The notes under the pieces are model-generated. The model did no database searches, had not been told where the DNA came from, and saw only the letters and a program-made list of their open reading frames with translations. Both the position numbers and the translations under genes were made by a program. From Chryseobacterium echinoideorum (GTDB taxonomy: Bacteria > Bacteroidota > Bacteroidia > Flavobacteriales > Weeksellaceae), in NCBI RefSeq assembly GCF_007474535.1, contig NZ_VKNW01000001.1, forward strand, positions 372,001 through 436,000: 64,000 nt of DNA, written 5' to 3'. Below, one piece after another: positions 18,254 to 26,552 of this stretch (position 1 is its first letter; the number at the start of each line of letters is the position of its first letter).

Positions 18254-18490
18254 CTAGTTGAAACGTGCCATCTTATCGGCAAACTGTTTAGAAAACTCTT
18301 TTCTGTCTTCTTCCAGTTTTTCTGCATTTGCTGGAAGTATATAATTGAAAAGAATTTTATCCTCGGCATCCAGAAAAATGATTTCTTTTTCTTCGCCATC
18401 AATCATTTGAGCAAATACAGACCACATTGAAGTATCTTTAAGTCTTAGTAATTCAAAAAACTGTTCGGCTTTTATTTCTATTTTTTTCAT
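18254..18490 (-). CDS. Small cytosolic protein of unknown function
   Basis: A 78-residue acidic protein without signal peptide or membrane segment, starting MKKIEIKAEQFFELLRLKD and ending in a charged helix (ANAEKLEEDRKEFSKQF). It lies between DUF5686 paralogues 1 and 2 on their strand, about 100 bases from each. An overlapping open frame in another phase is basic with many Trp and Lys and is rejected. I do not recognise the family. Confidence 0.6.
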   Translation of the reverse strand: MKKIEIKAEQFFELLRLKDTSMWSVFAQMIDGEEKEIIFLDAEDKILFNYILPANAEKLEEDRKEFSKQFADKMARFN

Positions 18491-18522
18491 GATTTAATTT
18501 TAATTTATAGATTTATTTTATA

Positions 18523-18579
18523 ACCACCCCGTTAAAAATTCTTAGAATTTTTGCCACCCCTCCACGAGAGGAGAATTTT
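18523..18579 (-). repeat. Dispersed intergenic repeat A, short form, copy 3
   Basis: On the minus strand this reads AAATTCTCCTCTCGTGGAGG, then GGTGGCAAAAATTCTAAGAA and TTTTTAACGGGGTGGTT. It shares both ends with the long copies but lacks their internal segment of about 50 bases. Its left edge meets the stop codon of DUF5686 paralogue 2, and the shared flank GGAGTTTTAAAATTC includes the last codons of that gene. Confidence 0.85.
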
Positions 18580-20983
18580 AAAACTCCAGAAGTTTCAATT
18601 TAAACTGCACAGCAAAGTTCTGTTTAAAATTATTGGTTGTATAATATCCCACCCGGTAAAAAAAACCGAGGTTGAAGTACGAAGATAAAAAATTACTCCA
18701 TTCCAGACCTACTTCCTGATAAAGATGATCCAGCTTTCTGAATCTGAAATCATGATATTCCGGATGTTTCATGTCACCAATGGTTCCGCGGATCACAAAA
18801 TCAAAACTGGATACATTCTGCCCTATACTTTTAAAATACCATGGAATTTTGTGGGTCAGATAATAGGCAATAAAACGGTCATTATAAAATTTCCCGCCTT
18901 CTAATGTTGCAAAACCTAAGTACGAGGTAAGATTAAAATTAATATCACGGCTCGGAGAAGCCAATCCGTTCATCGTAAAATGCTTCCATATAGGTGCTTC
19001 ACCAAAAACTGCGCCTCCATATAGCCGCAATCCCGTTTTTCCCAGCCTGGTTTTGAAATTGTGGGCAAAAAGGGCATCAAAACGAGTATAATTGAAATCT
19101 CCACCCAAAACATTTATGCTTTGCTCATAATTAAAATACAACTCGGGATAATTCTGGTCAATTAAAGATTTTCCCTGTGGTGTCATAATATTGGTGGAGT
19201 TGGGAGAATATTTAAGAGTAACCAGTGTATTGAAATTTTCAAAAGCATTACCTCTTCCTCTGAAATCATAGTCAAACTGAGCCGCTTCAAAATTTCTTCG
19301 GGCAGCAAAAGCCAATGTCAAACCATTATTAATATCATTCAGATAAGATAAAGAAACCCCTTTATAACGATAAAATTTATCATTATTGATATTGTTTCCG
19401 TAATTCATCATCCTCATTCTGAATGTCCAAAGTCTGCGGTAAAATTCACCTGAAGAATTGACATCATCATAATACTCAATCCTGAAAAAGTTATTTTTTT
19501 CCAGCGAAGCTTTCATATCAAGACCAATTCCGTACTTCCATCGGTCATCTTTGAAGCCATAGGCAAAATAATAGTCCGGGGAAAAATAAGGGTTAAAATT
19601 TTCATTAAGCTTACCCTTCAAACCTACTCTGAAACCTTCGGATAAATTGTAATTTACTATTTCACCAATATCAAAATCAAAGCTTCCTACACGAACCTGA
19701 CCGTTGATTAAACCGGTCAAAACGCGGGCTTTTCTGTCGATATTATATATTTTTCCTAAACTGTCGATGGTTGTATACGTATTCTCTTCTCTCAGAGAAA
19801 GTGGTTCCTGGCGGTAAAGATGCAAGGTATGACCTGAAGTATTTTTCACAGAAAAAGTATATCCTTTAAAATCTAAAGGATTTTCTTCAATAGGAGAAGT
19901 GTAATCGAAATACTTTGAACTCAGAAATGCATACGTTCCGAAATTCCTCTTCTCTTCTTTGTTTTCTTCGTTATTGGTGTATTCCTGCCCCAGTTTCAAA
20001 CGGCTGAGCCTGAGTTTTACATTTTCTTCTGCCAAAAACCATTTTCCATTGAAGTACGTCCAGCTGCTGGTAATATAACCTTCATTTTTTTCTTTACTGG
20101 TGCTTTCAATTTTTCTTATTCCGAAAGTTTCTGCATCTATATAAATAGCTCCGCTGAATTTCCTCCCTTTCATCGGCTTCTTGTAATTGGCTTCTCTGAA
20201 TCTGATCACCAGATTTTTCCGTCCGTCAATCTGAATGCTGTCTGTGAGAAAAAAGCGGTACAAACCACGGTTTTCCTGTTTGATCTGTTCCGGAATCTTA
20301 TTCCTGTTGCTTTGCAATGCGATCAGCTCGTAAATGGGCTGTTTCAGACCTGAAATTTTATTATCCAGAATATTGATCTTTTCGCCATATTCTTTTGAAT
20401 AAATAAATTCTTGAGCTCTTTCCCAGAGGAAAAGTTTGCTTTGGGAAAGAATTTTCTTTGATGACAAATCACTGATAGAATCGCCGTTTTTATTTTTTCT
20501 GAAAAAACTGAGATTTCTGCTGAATATATTTCTGTAGGCTGCGATACTGTCCTGATCTATATCGAAAGATAATTTTTCGTAAGATTTATAGGCATAAGAT
20601 TCTAAGCTTTCGGGAGAATTACTCTTGAAAAGCTTTTCTACTTTTCGTAAAATTTCCAGCGCTTCAGGATCGCTTTTATCATGAAGTATCACGGTTTCTA
20701 TTGCCGTAATTTTGGATGAATTTCTGATCAGAGAAACACTTATTGATTTTTCTACGGCAATATTTTCTGTGTAAAAACCGTTGGCTTTGATTTGTATATC
20801 TCTGCATTTTGTCTTAAACTCCAAAAATCCATTAGTATCTGTTTTACCTAAGACTGTATGATTACAAAAAATCTCTGCATCGGCAATCGGAGTATAATCA
20901 TCTTCATTGAAAACGCTGATTTTTGATTGCGAATAACCAAAAATAAAAATTAACAGAAATATGACAGAGATGTTCTTTTTCAT
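18578..20983 (-). CDS. DUF5686 outer-membrane protein, paralogue 2
   Basis: An 801-residue protein with the same layout as its neighbours: signal peptide (MKKNISVIFLLIFIFGYSQ), a regulatory-like beta domain with LGKTDTNGFLEFKTKC, the block DKSDPEALEILRKVEKLF, and a C-terminal barrel ending KLKLLEF. Long stretches align residue for residue with paralogue 1 (for example EVGLEWxNFLSxxFNLGFFYRVG), so these two are the closest pair. It probably resides in the outer membrane; substrate unknown. The stop codon abuts a copy of repeat A, which also supplies the hairpins downstream. Confidence 0.9.
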   Translation of the reverse strand: MKKNISVIFLLIFIFGYSQSKISVFNEDDYTPIADAEIFCNHTVLGKTDTNGFLEFKTKCRDIQIKANGFYTENIAVEKSISVSLIRNSSKITAIETVILHDKSDPEALEILRKVEKLFKSNSPESLESYAYKSYEKLSFDIDQDSIAAYRNIFSRNLSFFRKNKNGDSISDLSSKKILSQSKLFLWERAQEFIYSKEYGEKINILDNKISGLKQPIYELIALQSNRNKIPEQIKQENRGLYRFFLTDSIQIDGRKNLVIRFREANYKKPMKGRKFSGAIYIDAETFGIRKIESTSKEKNEGYITSSWTYFNGKWFLAEENVKLRLSRLKLGQEYTNNEENKEEKRNFGTYAFLSSKYFDYTSPIEENPLDFKGYTFSVKNTSGHTLHLYRQEPLSLREENTYTTIDSLGKIYNIDRKARVLTGLINGQVRVGSFDFDIGEIVNYNLSEGFRVGLKGKLNENFNPYFSPDYYFAYGFKDDRWKYGIGLDMKASLEKNNFFRIEYYDDVNSSGEFYRRLWTFRMRMMNYGNNINNDKFYRYKGVSLSYLNDINNGLTLAFAARRNFEAAQFDYDFRGRGNAFENFNTLVTLKYSPNSTNIMTPQGKSLIDQNYPELYFNYEQSINVLGGDFNYTRFDALFAHNFKTRLGKTGLRLYGGAVFGEAPIWKHFTMNGLASPSRDINFNLTSYLGFATLEGGKFYNDRFIAYYLTHKIPWYFKSIGQNVSSFDFVIRGTIGDMKHPEYHDFRFRKLDHLYQEVGLEWSNFLSSYFNLGFFYRVGYYTTNNFKQNFAVQFKLKLLEF

Positions 20984-21160
20984 ACAATAATGCTTGTCAA
21001 AAGTAATGATATTTATATTGTCATAAAAGTTTAAATAAAACTAAGATCCTGTTAAATATCATTAATTTAGTTTTTACAGTTTTCCTGATGTTAAACAAGA
21101 ATAAACTTTATCTGTCTTCATTTCAACATTCAATTGAATCCTCCGAAAAGCACATATAAC

Positions 21161-21190
21161 AAAAGACAGAAACCTGAGTCTCTGTCTTTT
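21161..21190 (-). terminator. Intrinsic terminator after DUF5686 paralogue 3
   Basis: A 10-bp stem AAAAGACAGA/TCTGTCTTTT with a 10-base loop lies 5 bases beyond the stop of the minus-strand gene ending at 21196. It suggests that paralogue 3 is a separate transcript from paralogue 2. Confidence 0.8.
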
Positions 21191-21195
21191 ATTAT

Positions 21196-23679
21196 TTAGT
21201 TAAGAACATTAAAACGTAGTTTCACTCCAAAATTCTCTTTAAATTCTGATGTCTGATAATGTCCCAAACGGTACGAAAAGCCCACTCCGAAATTTCTTCC
21301 TAAAAACCGGTTCCAAATCAGTCCCACTTCCTGATAGTAGTGATCCAGCGGTATAAAATCGAACTGATGATCGCCTCTGTTTTTGAAATCTCCGATAGCC
21401 GACTGATATTCCAGTTCAATATTAGAATATCTTTTTCCTAATGTTCTGAATCTGAAAGGAAGATATTGGGAAACTTTAAACGCTACAAATTTATCGGCAA
21501 AGAAAGTTCCTGAAGGCATGGTGGCAAATCCTAAATTGGATGGGGTACTGATGCTTGAATACCAATGATCTAAACCTCTTTCGGTTTGTCCCGCAATTTC
21601 AAAGTTTTTCCAGATCGGAGCTGTTCCTGAAGAAATTCCTCCGAAAAGTTTAAGGTTGGTATATCCTAATTTAGTCCTGAACTGATGAACGATTAACGCA
21701 TCAATTTTCTGATAATCCAGATCGCCGCCTAAAGCATTATATCCTTTTTCAAAATTTACATAAAACTGCGGAAATCTTTTTTCATACGTATATTTTCCGC
21801 TTGGCGTCATGATGTTTTTATCATTCGGAGAATACTTGAAAGATAGGGTAGTGCTTACATTGTCGAAACTGTTGCCTAAATCTCTGTACTGATAATCAAA
21901 TAACGCTTTCTGTTTTTCTTTATTCACCCCAATTCTCATACTGAGTGAATTGGAAATATCATACAGATAAGACGCTCCCCATTTCTGGTTTCTGTAAAAA
22001 TTGGCGTTGTGAAGATCCAGATTGACATCCGAAAGTTTCATCATCATATCCCACATAGTATTGCTGAATCTGCCTGCTGCAAAAACATCATCCAAATAAT
22101 CTATTCTGAAAACCGAAGTTCTTTTCTGGGAGAGTTTTACATCAAGCCCCAAACCGTATTTCCAACGGTGATCTTTAAACCCGTATCCGAAATATCCGTC
22201 CGGAGAAAATGTTTTGCTGAATTTCTCATTTAGTTTTACTCCTGCCCCCAAACGCAGCCCTTGATATTTATCGTAGCTGAAAAGTTTAGTCAGATCAAAA
22301 TCAATCATTTTATAGCGGAGATTTCCGCGCACCAGCTGAGTTAAAAATCCTAACTTTTTCTCAAACTCATGTTTTTCTACAAAATGATCTATGTTGGTAT
22401 AGGTTGCGGATTCTCTTGCGGTAAGACTGTCGGTTCTGTATTGCTGCAAAAGACTGCCGTCAGAATTTTTCATTTCCAGCGAATATCCTTTAAATTCGGA
22501 AGCTTTTTGCTCGGGATTAATTTCGTAATCAAAAAACCGGTTTTTGACGTAAAGATAATTTCCGAATGTCTTTTGATGGTATTTTTTTCTGTCGCTTAGA
22601 TACTGACCTTTCTTTAAAGTATCGGTTTTTACGCTGTCTTTTTTGGAAATATTAAAAGTCTGGTCACCCATTTTTACTTTCATATCTTCATACGCAAGAA
22701 ACCATTTGTTGTTAATCGGTTTCCATACTGAAACGATATTTCCCTCATTGATTTTCTTACTGGTGCTTTCAAATTTTTTGAGCGCAAAAGTCTGAGTGTC
22801 AATATAGATTTTCCCGTTAAATTTTCTCGGGTTCTGCCTTTTTTTGTCGGTAATTTCTTTGAATTTGATCACGAAAGTATCTCGTCCGTCAATCTGGATC
22901 GTGTCTGTGACATAAAAATTAAACAGCTTTCTGTTTTCGGGTCTCAGCTGTCTCGGCGTTCTGTTGAGATTAGAAATATTGATTGCCAAAGCTTCATAGA
23001 TCGGATTTTTAAACCCTGACATCCTGTTGTCTATGATATTCGTTTTATCACCAAACTTTTGAGAATATTTATATTCGGTCGCTTTTTCCCATAAAAACAT
23101 CTGACTGTCTTTAGCCGCATTCAGAAAATCTTCCCCGATCAAAGAATCTTTTTCTTCATTTTTCTTTTTAAACTCCTGCTTCTTTTCAACTTTTGAAAGG
23201 GAATCTTTTCGGCTGACAAGGAAATTTTTAAAAATATCTACAGAATCTTTATCTACATCAATAGAAAATTTGGTGTACGATTTAAACTGATAAGAATCTA
23301 ATGATTTGGGAGAATTTTCTTTTTCTCTTTTATTGAATTCGTCCAGAATTTTCAGTGCTTTGGGATCGCTTTTATCAGCAATGATAATTTTGTCGATATT
23401 GCTCATCTTTTCAGACGAAGGTTTGAGCATCACTTCTATGTTCTTTTTTACATCGGCTGTTGCGTCTTCAAAATTATTGGCTAAAATTTCAACCTTTTTG
23501 CATTTGGTTTTAAAGTTCATAATACCTTCGTAATTGGTTTTGCCCAGAAGCTCATCATCACAATAAACGGCTGCATTTTCTACCGGCTTTTTATCATTTT
23601 TGCTGATTACTTTAATCTTACTCTGACCAAAGATTACTATACCCAACAATAAAAATAATGGAGATAAAAGTTTTGTCAT
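21196..23679 (-). CDS. DUF5686 outer-membrane protein, paralogue 3
   Basis: An 827-residue protein: signal peptide (MTKLLSPLFLLLGIVIFGQ), a regulatory-like beta domain (GKTNYEGIMNFKTKC), the block DKSDPKALKILDEFNKRE, a Lys-rich linker near residues 165-190, and a barrel region ending FGVKLRFNVLN. It is the most divergent of the three, with internal insertions relative to the others, and lacks the terminal LLxF. It is the upstream-most copy. A CAAAACTA (minus-strand TAGTTTTG) -7-like element lies just upstream at 23699-23706, and a terminator follows. Confidence 0.9.
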   Translation of the reverse strand: MTKLLSPLFLLLGIVIFGQSKIKVISKNDKKPVENAAVYCDDELLGKTNYEGIMNFKTKCKKVEILANNFEDATADVKKNIEVMLKPSSEKMSNIDKIIIADKSDPKALKILDEFNKREKENSPKSLDSYQFKSYTKFSIDVDKDSVDIFKNFLVSRKDSLSKVEKKQEFKKKNEEKDSLIGEDFLNAAKDSQMFLWEKATEYKYSQKFGDKTNIIDNRMSGFKNPIYEALAINISNLNRTPRQLRPENRKLFNFYVTDTIQIDGRDTFVIKFKEITDKKRQNPRKFNGKIYIDTQTFALKKFESTSKKINEGNIVSVWKPINNKWFLAYEDMKVKMGDQTFNISKKDSVKTDTLKKGQYLSDRKKYHQKTFGNYLYVKNRFFDYEINPEQKASEFKGYSLEMKNSDGSLLQQYRTDSLTARESATYTNIDHFVEKHEFEKKLGFLTQLVRGNLRYKMIDFDLTKLFSYDKYQGLRLGAGVKLNEKFSKTFSPDGYFGYGFKDHRWKYGLGLDVKLSQKRTSVFRIDYLDDVFAAGRFSNTMWDMMMKLSDVNLDLHNANFYRNQKWGASYLYDISNSLSMRIGVNKEKQKALFDYQYRDLGNSFDNVSTTLSFKYSPNDKNIMTPSGKYTYEKRFPQFYVNFEKGYNALGGDLDYQKIDALIVHQFRTKLGYTNLKLFGGISSGTAPIWKNFEIAGQTERGLDHWYSSISTPSNLGFATMPSGTFFADKFVAFKVSQYLPFRFRTLGKRYSNIELEYQSAIGDFKNRGDHQFDFIPLDHYYQEVGLIWNRFLGRNFGVGFSYRLGHYQTSEFKENFGVKLRFNVLN

Positions 23680-23950
23680 ATAGTTTTTATTAATGAGACA
23701 AAACTATCAAATAGAAACTTACAAACCGCAACATAAAATATAAACTTTTGTTAAATATAAAATCTACTGTCTATCAATTGAATACCGTTTATTTTTGCAT
23801 TATTCAATTCCCGAATGATTGATAAATTAAATTTTATTTAAGAGATTTTAAGGGTTTGTGGAGATTTTTCTTTTATATAAGCAAGCATTAGCTTGAGTAA
23901 ATAAATTTATAATTTTGTTTTTTAGAAAATCAAAATTGTAAATTTACAGG

Positions 23951-24634
23951 ATGGAACAAAAAGAGAAATTAACGATAGAAAAATTAATAGAGGAAGCTCA
24001 ATTATTTTGTGTGGAACAATCTAAATTCCAGCACAAAGAACTTTATGGTGTAACAGACGGAAAAGCAGTAGGAACACTTATTGAACATAAATTTCAATCA
24101 CACTTAAATGAAAAGTACGAAGTTTTAGTTGGTTCTTCTGCGAGAGGAATAGACTTGCCTTCAGACGACATTCAAACAGACATAAAAGTCACTTCTATAA
24201 AACAACCGCAATCATCTTGCCCTTTCAAAGATGCTAAACAAAAAATTTTTGGACTTGGTTACAATCTTCTTGTTTTTGTTTACGACAAAACAGACGACCC
24301 TACAACACAAACGGCAATTTTAAATTTTGTAAGTTGCTCATTTGTACATAAAGAGCGTACAGCGGATTATACAACAACTTTCCGATTACGTGAAATGGTA
24401 AAAGATGGTGCAAATGAAGCTGATATTATGGCTTATTTGCAAGATAAAAATATTCCTACGGATGAAATTACATTAGCAAAAGTTGCTGAACAGATTTTAC
24501 AAACACCACCCGAACAAGGGTATTTGACAATTTCTAATGCTTTACAATGGCGACTACAATATCAACGAATTGTTGCCTTGGCAGACGATATTCAAGGAAT
24601 TGAAAAAATTATAAGTTACAATAAACCACAATGA
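23951..24634 (+). CDS. Type II restriction endonuclease, PD-(D/E)XK fold
   Basis: The 227-residue protein has a compact PD-(D/E)XK-like core: Glu45 (GTLIEHKF), Asp68 in SARGIDLPS, and the Asp77-Ile-Lys79 pair in IQTDIKVTS. The following IKQPQSSCPFKDAKQKIFGLGYN segment (about 84-104) fits a bacterial restriction endonuclease family. It overlaps the methyltransferase start by 4 bases (ATGA), so the pair is one translation-coupled unit. The recognition sequence cannot be deduced. Order is endonuclease first, and no separate controller (C) protein gene is visible. Confidence 0.8.
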   Translation: MEQKEKLTIEKLIEEAQLFCVEQSKFQHKELYGVTDGKAVGTLIEHKFQSHLNEKYEVLVGSSARGIDLPSDDIQTDIKVTSIKQPQSSCPFKDAKQKIFGLGYNLLVFVYDKTDDPTTQTAILNFVSCSFVHKERTADYTTTFRLREMVKDGANEADIMAYLQDKNIPTDEITLAKVAEQILQTPPEQGYLTISNALQWRLQYQRIVALADDIQGIEKIISYNKPQ

Positions 24635-26400
24635 TGAAAGTATTTGAAGCAAATATCACTCATGAAGTTTCGGATTATTTAAATGATAATCTTAAAAATG
24701 TTGTGACTATTGAAAAGGCTAATCAAAAAATTTATAAAGCCTTCGGCCTTATAAATTTTTTTGATAATGAGGAAGATTTGCAAATACTCAAAGAAACTAT
24801 TTCAATTTCTCAAAATATTGTTTCAGAACCTGACAGAGGCGAATATGGCGACTTTCAAACCAATACAGATTTAGCGGATAAAGTTGCTCTTCATCTGACA
24901 ACAAAAAATGTTTCGCCAGAAATTGTCATTGAGCCAACTTGTGGAAAAGGCAATTTTATTGTTGCTTCATTGAAACATTTCGATAGTGTTAAAAAAGCTT
25001 TTGGTATTGAGATTTACAAACCTTATGTTTGGGAAAGTAAATTCAATATCATTGATTTTTACCTAAATAGCCCAACCGAAAACAAGCCCGAAATTTTAAT
25101 CATTCACAGTAGCGTTTTTGACTTTAATTTTAAAACTATTGCCAAAGAAAATGGCACAAAAGAGATTTTAGTTATTGGTAATCCACCTTGGGTAACAAAT
25201 TCAAAATTAGGGAGTTTAAATTCATCTAATCTACCTAAAAAAACGAATTTCAAAAACCACAATGGATTAGATGCAATAACAGGAAAAGGTAATTTTGACA
25301 TTGCAGAATACATTACTTTGATGATGATTGAAAGCTTTCAACATCATAAAGGAAATATTGCTTTGTTGGTTAAAAGCACAGTTATTAAAAATATTGTCTT
25401 TGACCAATTTTCAAAAAAATATAAGATATCTGAAATTGAGAAACATTGTATTGACAGTAAAAAAGAGTTTAATGTTTCTGTTGAAGCATCTTTATTTCAT
25501 TGCAAATTAAATTCTAGTCCGTCTTTAAACTGTGCTGAGTTCGATTTTTACAATAATTCAAAAAAGAAACTGAATTTTGGTTGGTTGTCTGATAAATTTG
25601 TGTCAAACATTGAAACCTATACCAATGCTGAACAAATTGACGGAAAATGTCAGTTTGAGTGGCGACAAGGCATAAAACACGATTGTTCTTCCATTATGGA
25701 ATTAGACAAAGTTAATGGACATTTTGTAAACGGGCTAAAAGAAGAAATTAAATTAGAACATGATTTGATTTATGGTATTTTAAAAAGTTCAGACTTAAAA
25801 AATACAATAATAAAAGAAACGAGAAAACACACGATTATTACGCAGAAAAAAGTTGGGCAAGAAACCAATTACATAAAATACGATTTCCCGAAAACTTATC
25901 ATTATTTAAGCAAGCATCAGCATTTTTTTAATGCGAGAAAATCGAGTATTTATAATAACAAACCGCCTTTTTCCATTTTTGGTGTTGGTGATTATTCGTT
26001 TAAACCTTACAAAATTGCTATTTCTGGACTTTATAAAACATTTCATTTCACACTTGTTTTACCACAGAATGAGAAACCCGTAATGCTTGATGACACCTGC
26101 TATATGTTAGGTTTTGACAAGTTGGAGTTTGCTATTTATTCCCTGATCCTTTTAAACTATGAAAAGACAAGGCAATTTCTGCAATCTATAACTTTTACGG
26201 ATGCAAAAAGAACTTTTACCAAAGAAGTTCTAATGCGTATTGACCTTTTAAAATTGGCCCAAACTATTGAGAAATCTGCATTACAAAAAAACCTAAATTA
26301 TGTAAACGAAACTTACAAACTCAAAGCAAATCTAGACTTATGGTCTGATTTTATAAACGAAATGAACCTAAATAAAAGCGGACAAATGGAATTATTTTAA
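24631..26400 (+). CDS. N6-adenine DNA methyltransferase of a type II restriction-modification system
   Basis: The 589-residue protein has SAM-binding motif I EPTCGKGNF at residues 101-109 and the catalytic NPPW at 184-187. The TNTDLADKVALHL segment at 78-90 resembles motif X. The order (X, I, IV, then a long target-recognition region) fits the gamma class of adenine-N6 methyltransferases. The C-terminal 350 residues are presumably the target-recognition domain. The start overlaps the endonuclease stop. Together they modify and defend against the same unknown DNA site. The pair sits between the DUF5686 array and alaS with no other accessory genes. Confidence 0.87.
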   Translation: MMKVFEANITHEVSDYLNDNLKNVVTIEKANQKIYKAFGLINFFDNEEDLQILKETISISQNIVSEPDRGEYGDFQTNTDLADKVALHLTTKNVSPEIVIEPTCGKGNFIVASLKHFDSVKKAFGIEIYKPYVWESKFNIIDFYLNSPTENKPEILIIHSSVFDFNFKTIAKENGTKEILVIGNPPWVTNSKLGSLNSSNLPKKTNFKNHNGLDAITGKGNFDIAEYITLMMIESFQHHKGNIALLVKSTVIKNIVFDQFSKKYKISEIEKHCIDSKKEFNVSVEASLFHCKLNSSPSLNCAEFDFYNNSKKKLNFGWLSDKFVSNIETYTNAEQIDGKCQFEWRQGIKHDCSSIMELDKVNGHFVNGLKEEIKLEHDLIYGILKSSDLKNTIIKETRKHTIITQKKVGQETNYIKYDFPKTYHYLSKHQHFFNARKSSIYNNKPPFSIFGVGDYSFKPYKIAISGLYKTFHFTLVLPQNEKPVMLDDTCYMLGFDKLEFAIYSLILLNYEKTRQFLQSITFTDAKRTFTKEVLMRIDLLKLAQTIEKSALQKNLNYVNETYKLKANLDLWSDFINEMNLNKSGQMELF

Positions 26401-26499
26401 ATAATAACAAGGGTTTGCAAAATTTGGATTGGAGAGCTTCTATGAAGTATTTGTAAAAAGATTCAAAAACAATATTACTATTTGATAATTGCGAACAAA

Positions 26500-26526
26500 A
26501 ATCCCTTCCAAAAACTGAAAGGGATT
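26500..26526 (-). terminator. Intrinsic terminator downstream of alaS
   Basis: On the minus strand AATCCCTT and AAGGGATT form a stem followed by TTTTT. It lies about 27 bases beyond the alaS stop codon. Confidence 0.8.
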
Positions 26527-26552
26527 ATATATAAATTTCTTACCAACTTCTC

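Noticed and set aside
18202..18402. 66-codon minus-strand frame beside the 78-residue protein gene
   Set aside because: It overlaps the better frame, and its product is basic with many Trp and Lys residues and no order.
23700..23950. A possible insertion element border before the restriction-modification pair
   Set aside because: I looked for terminal inverted repeats and target duplications and found none.
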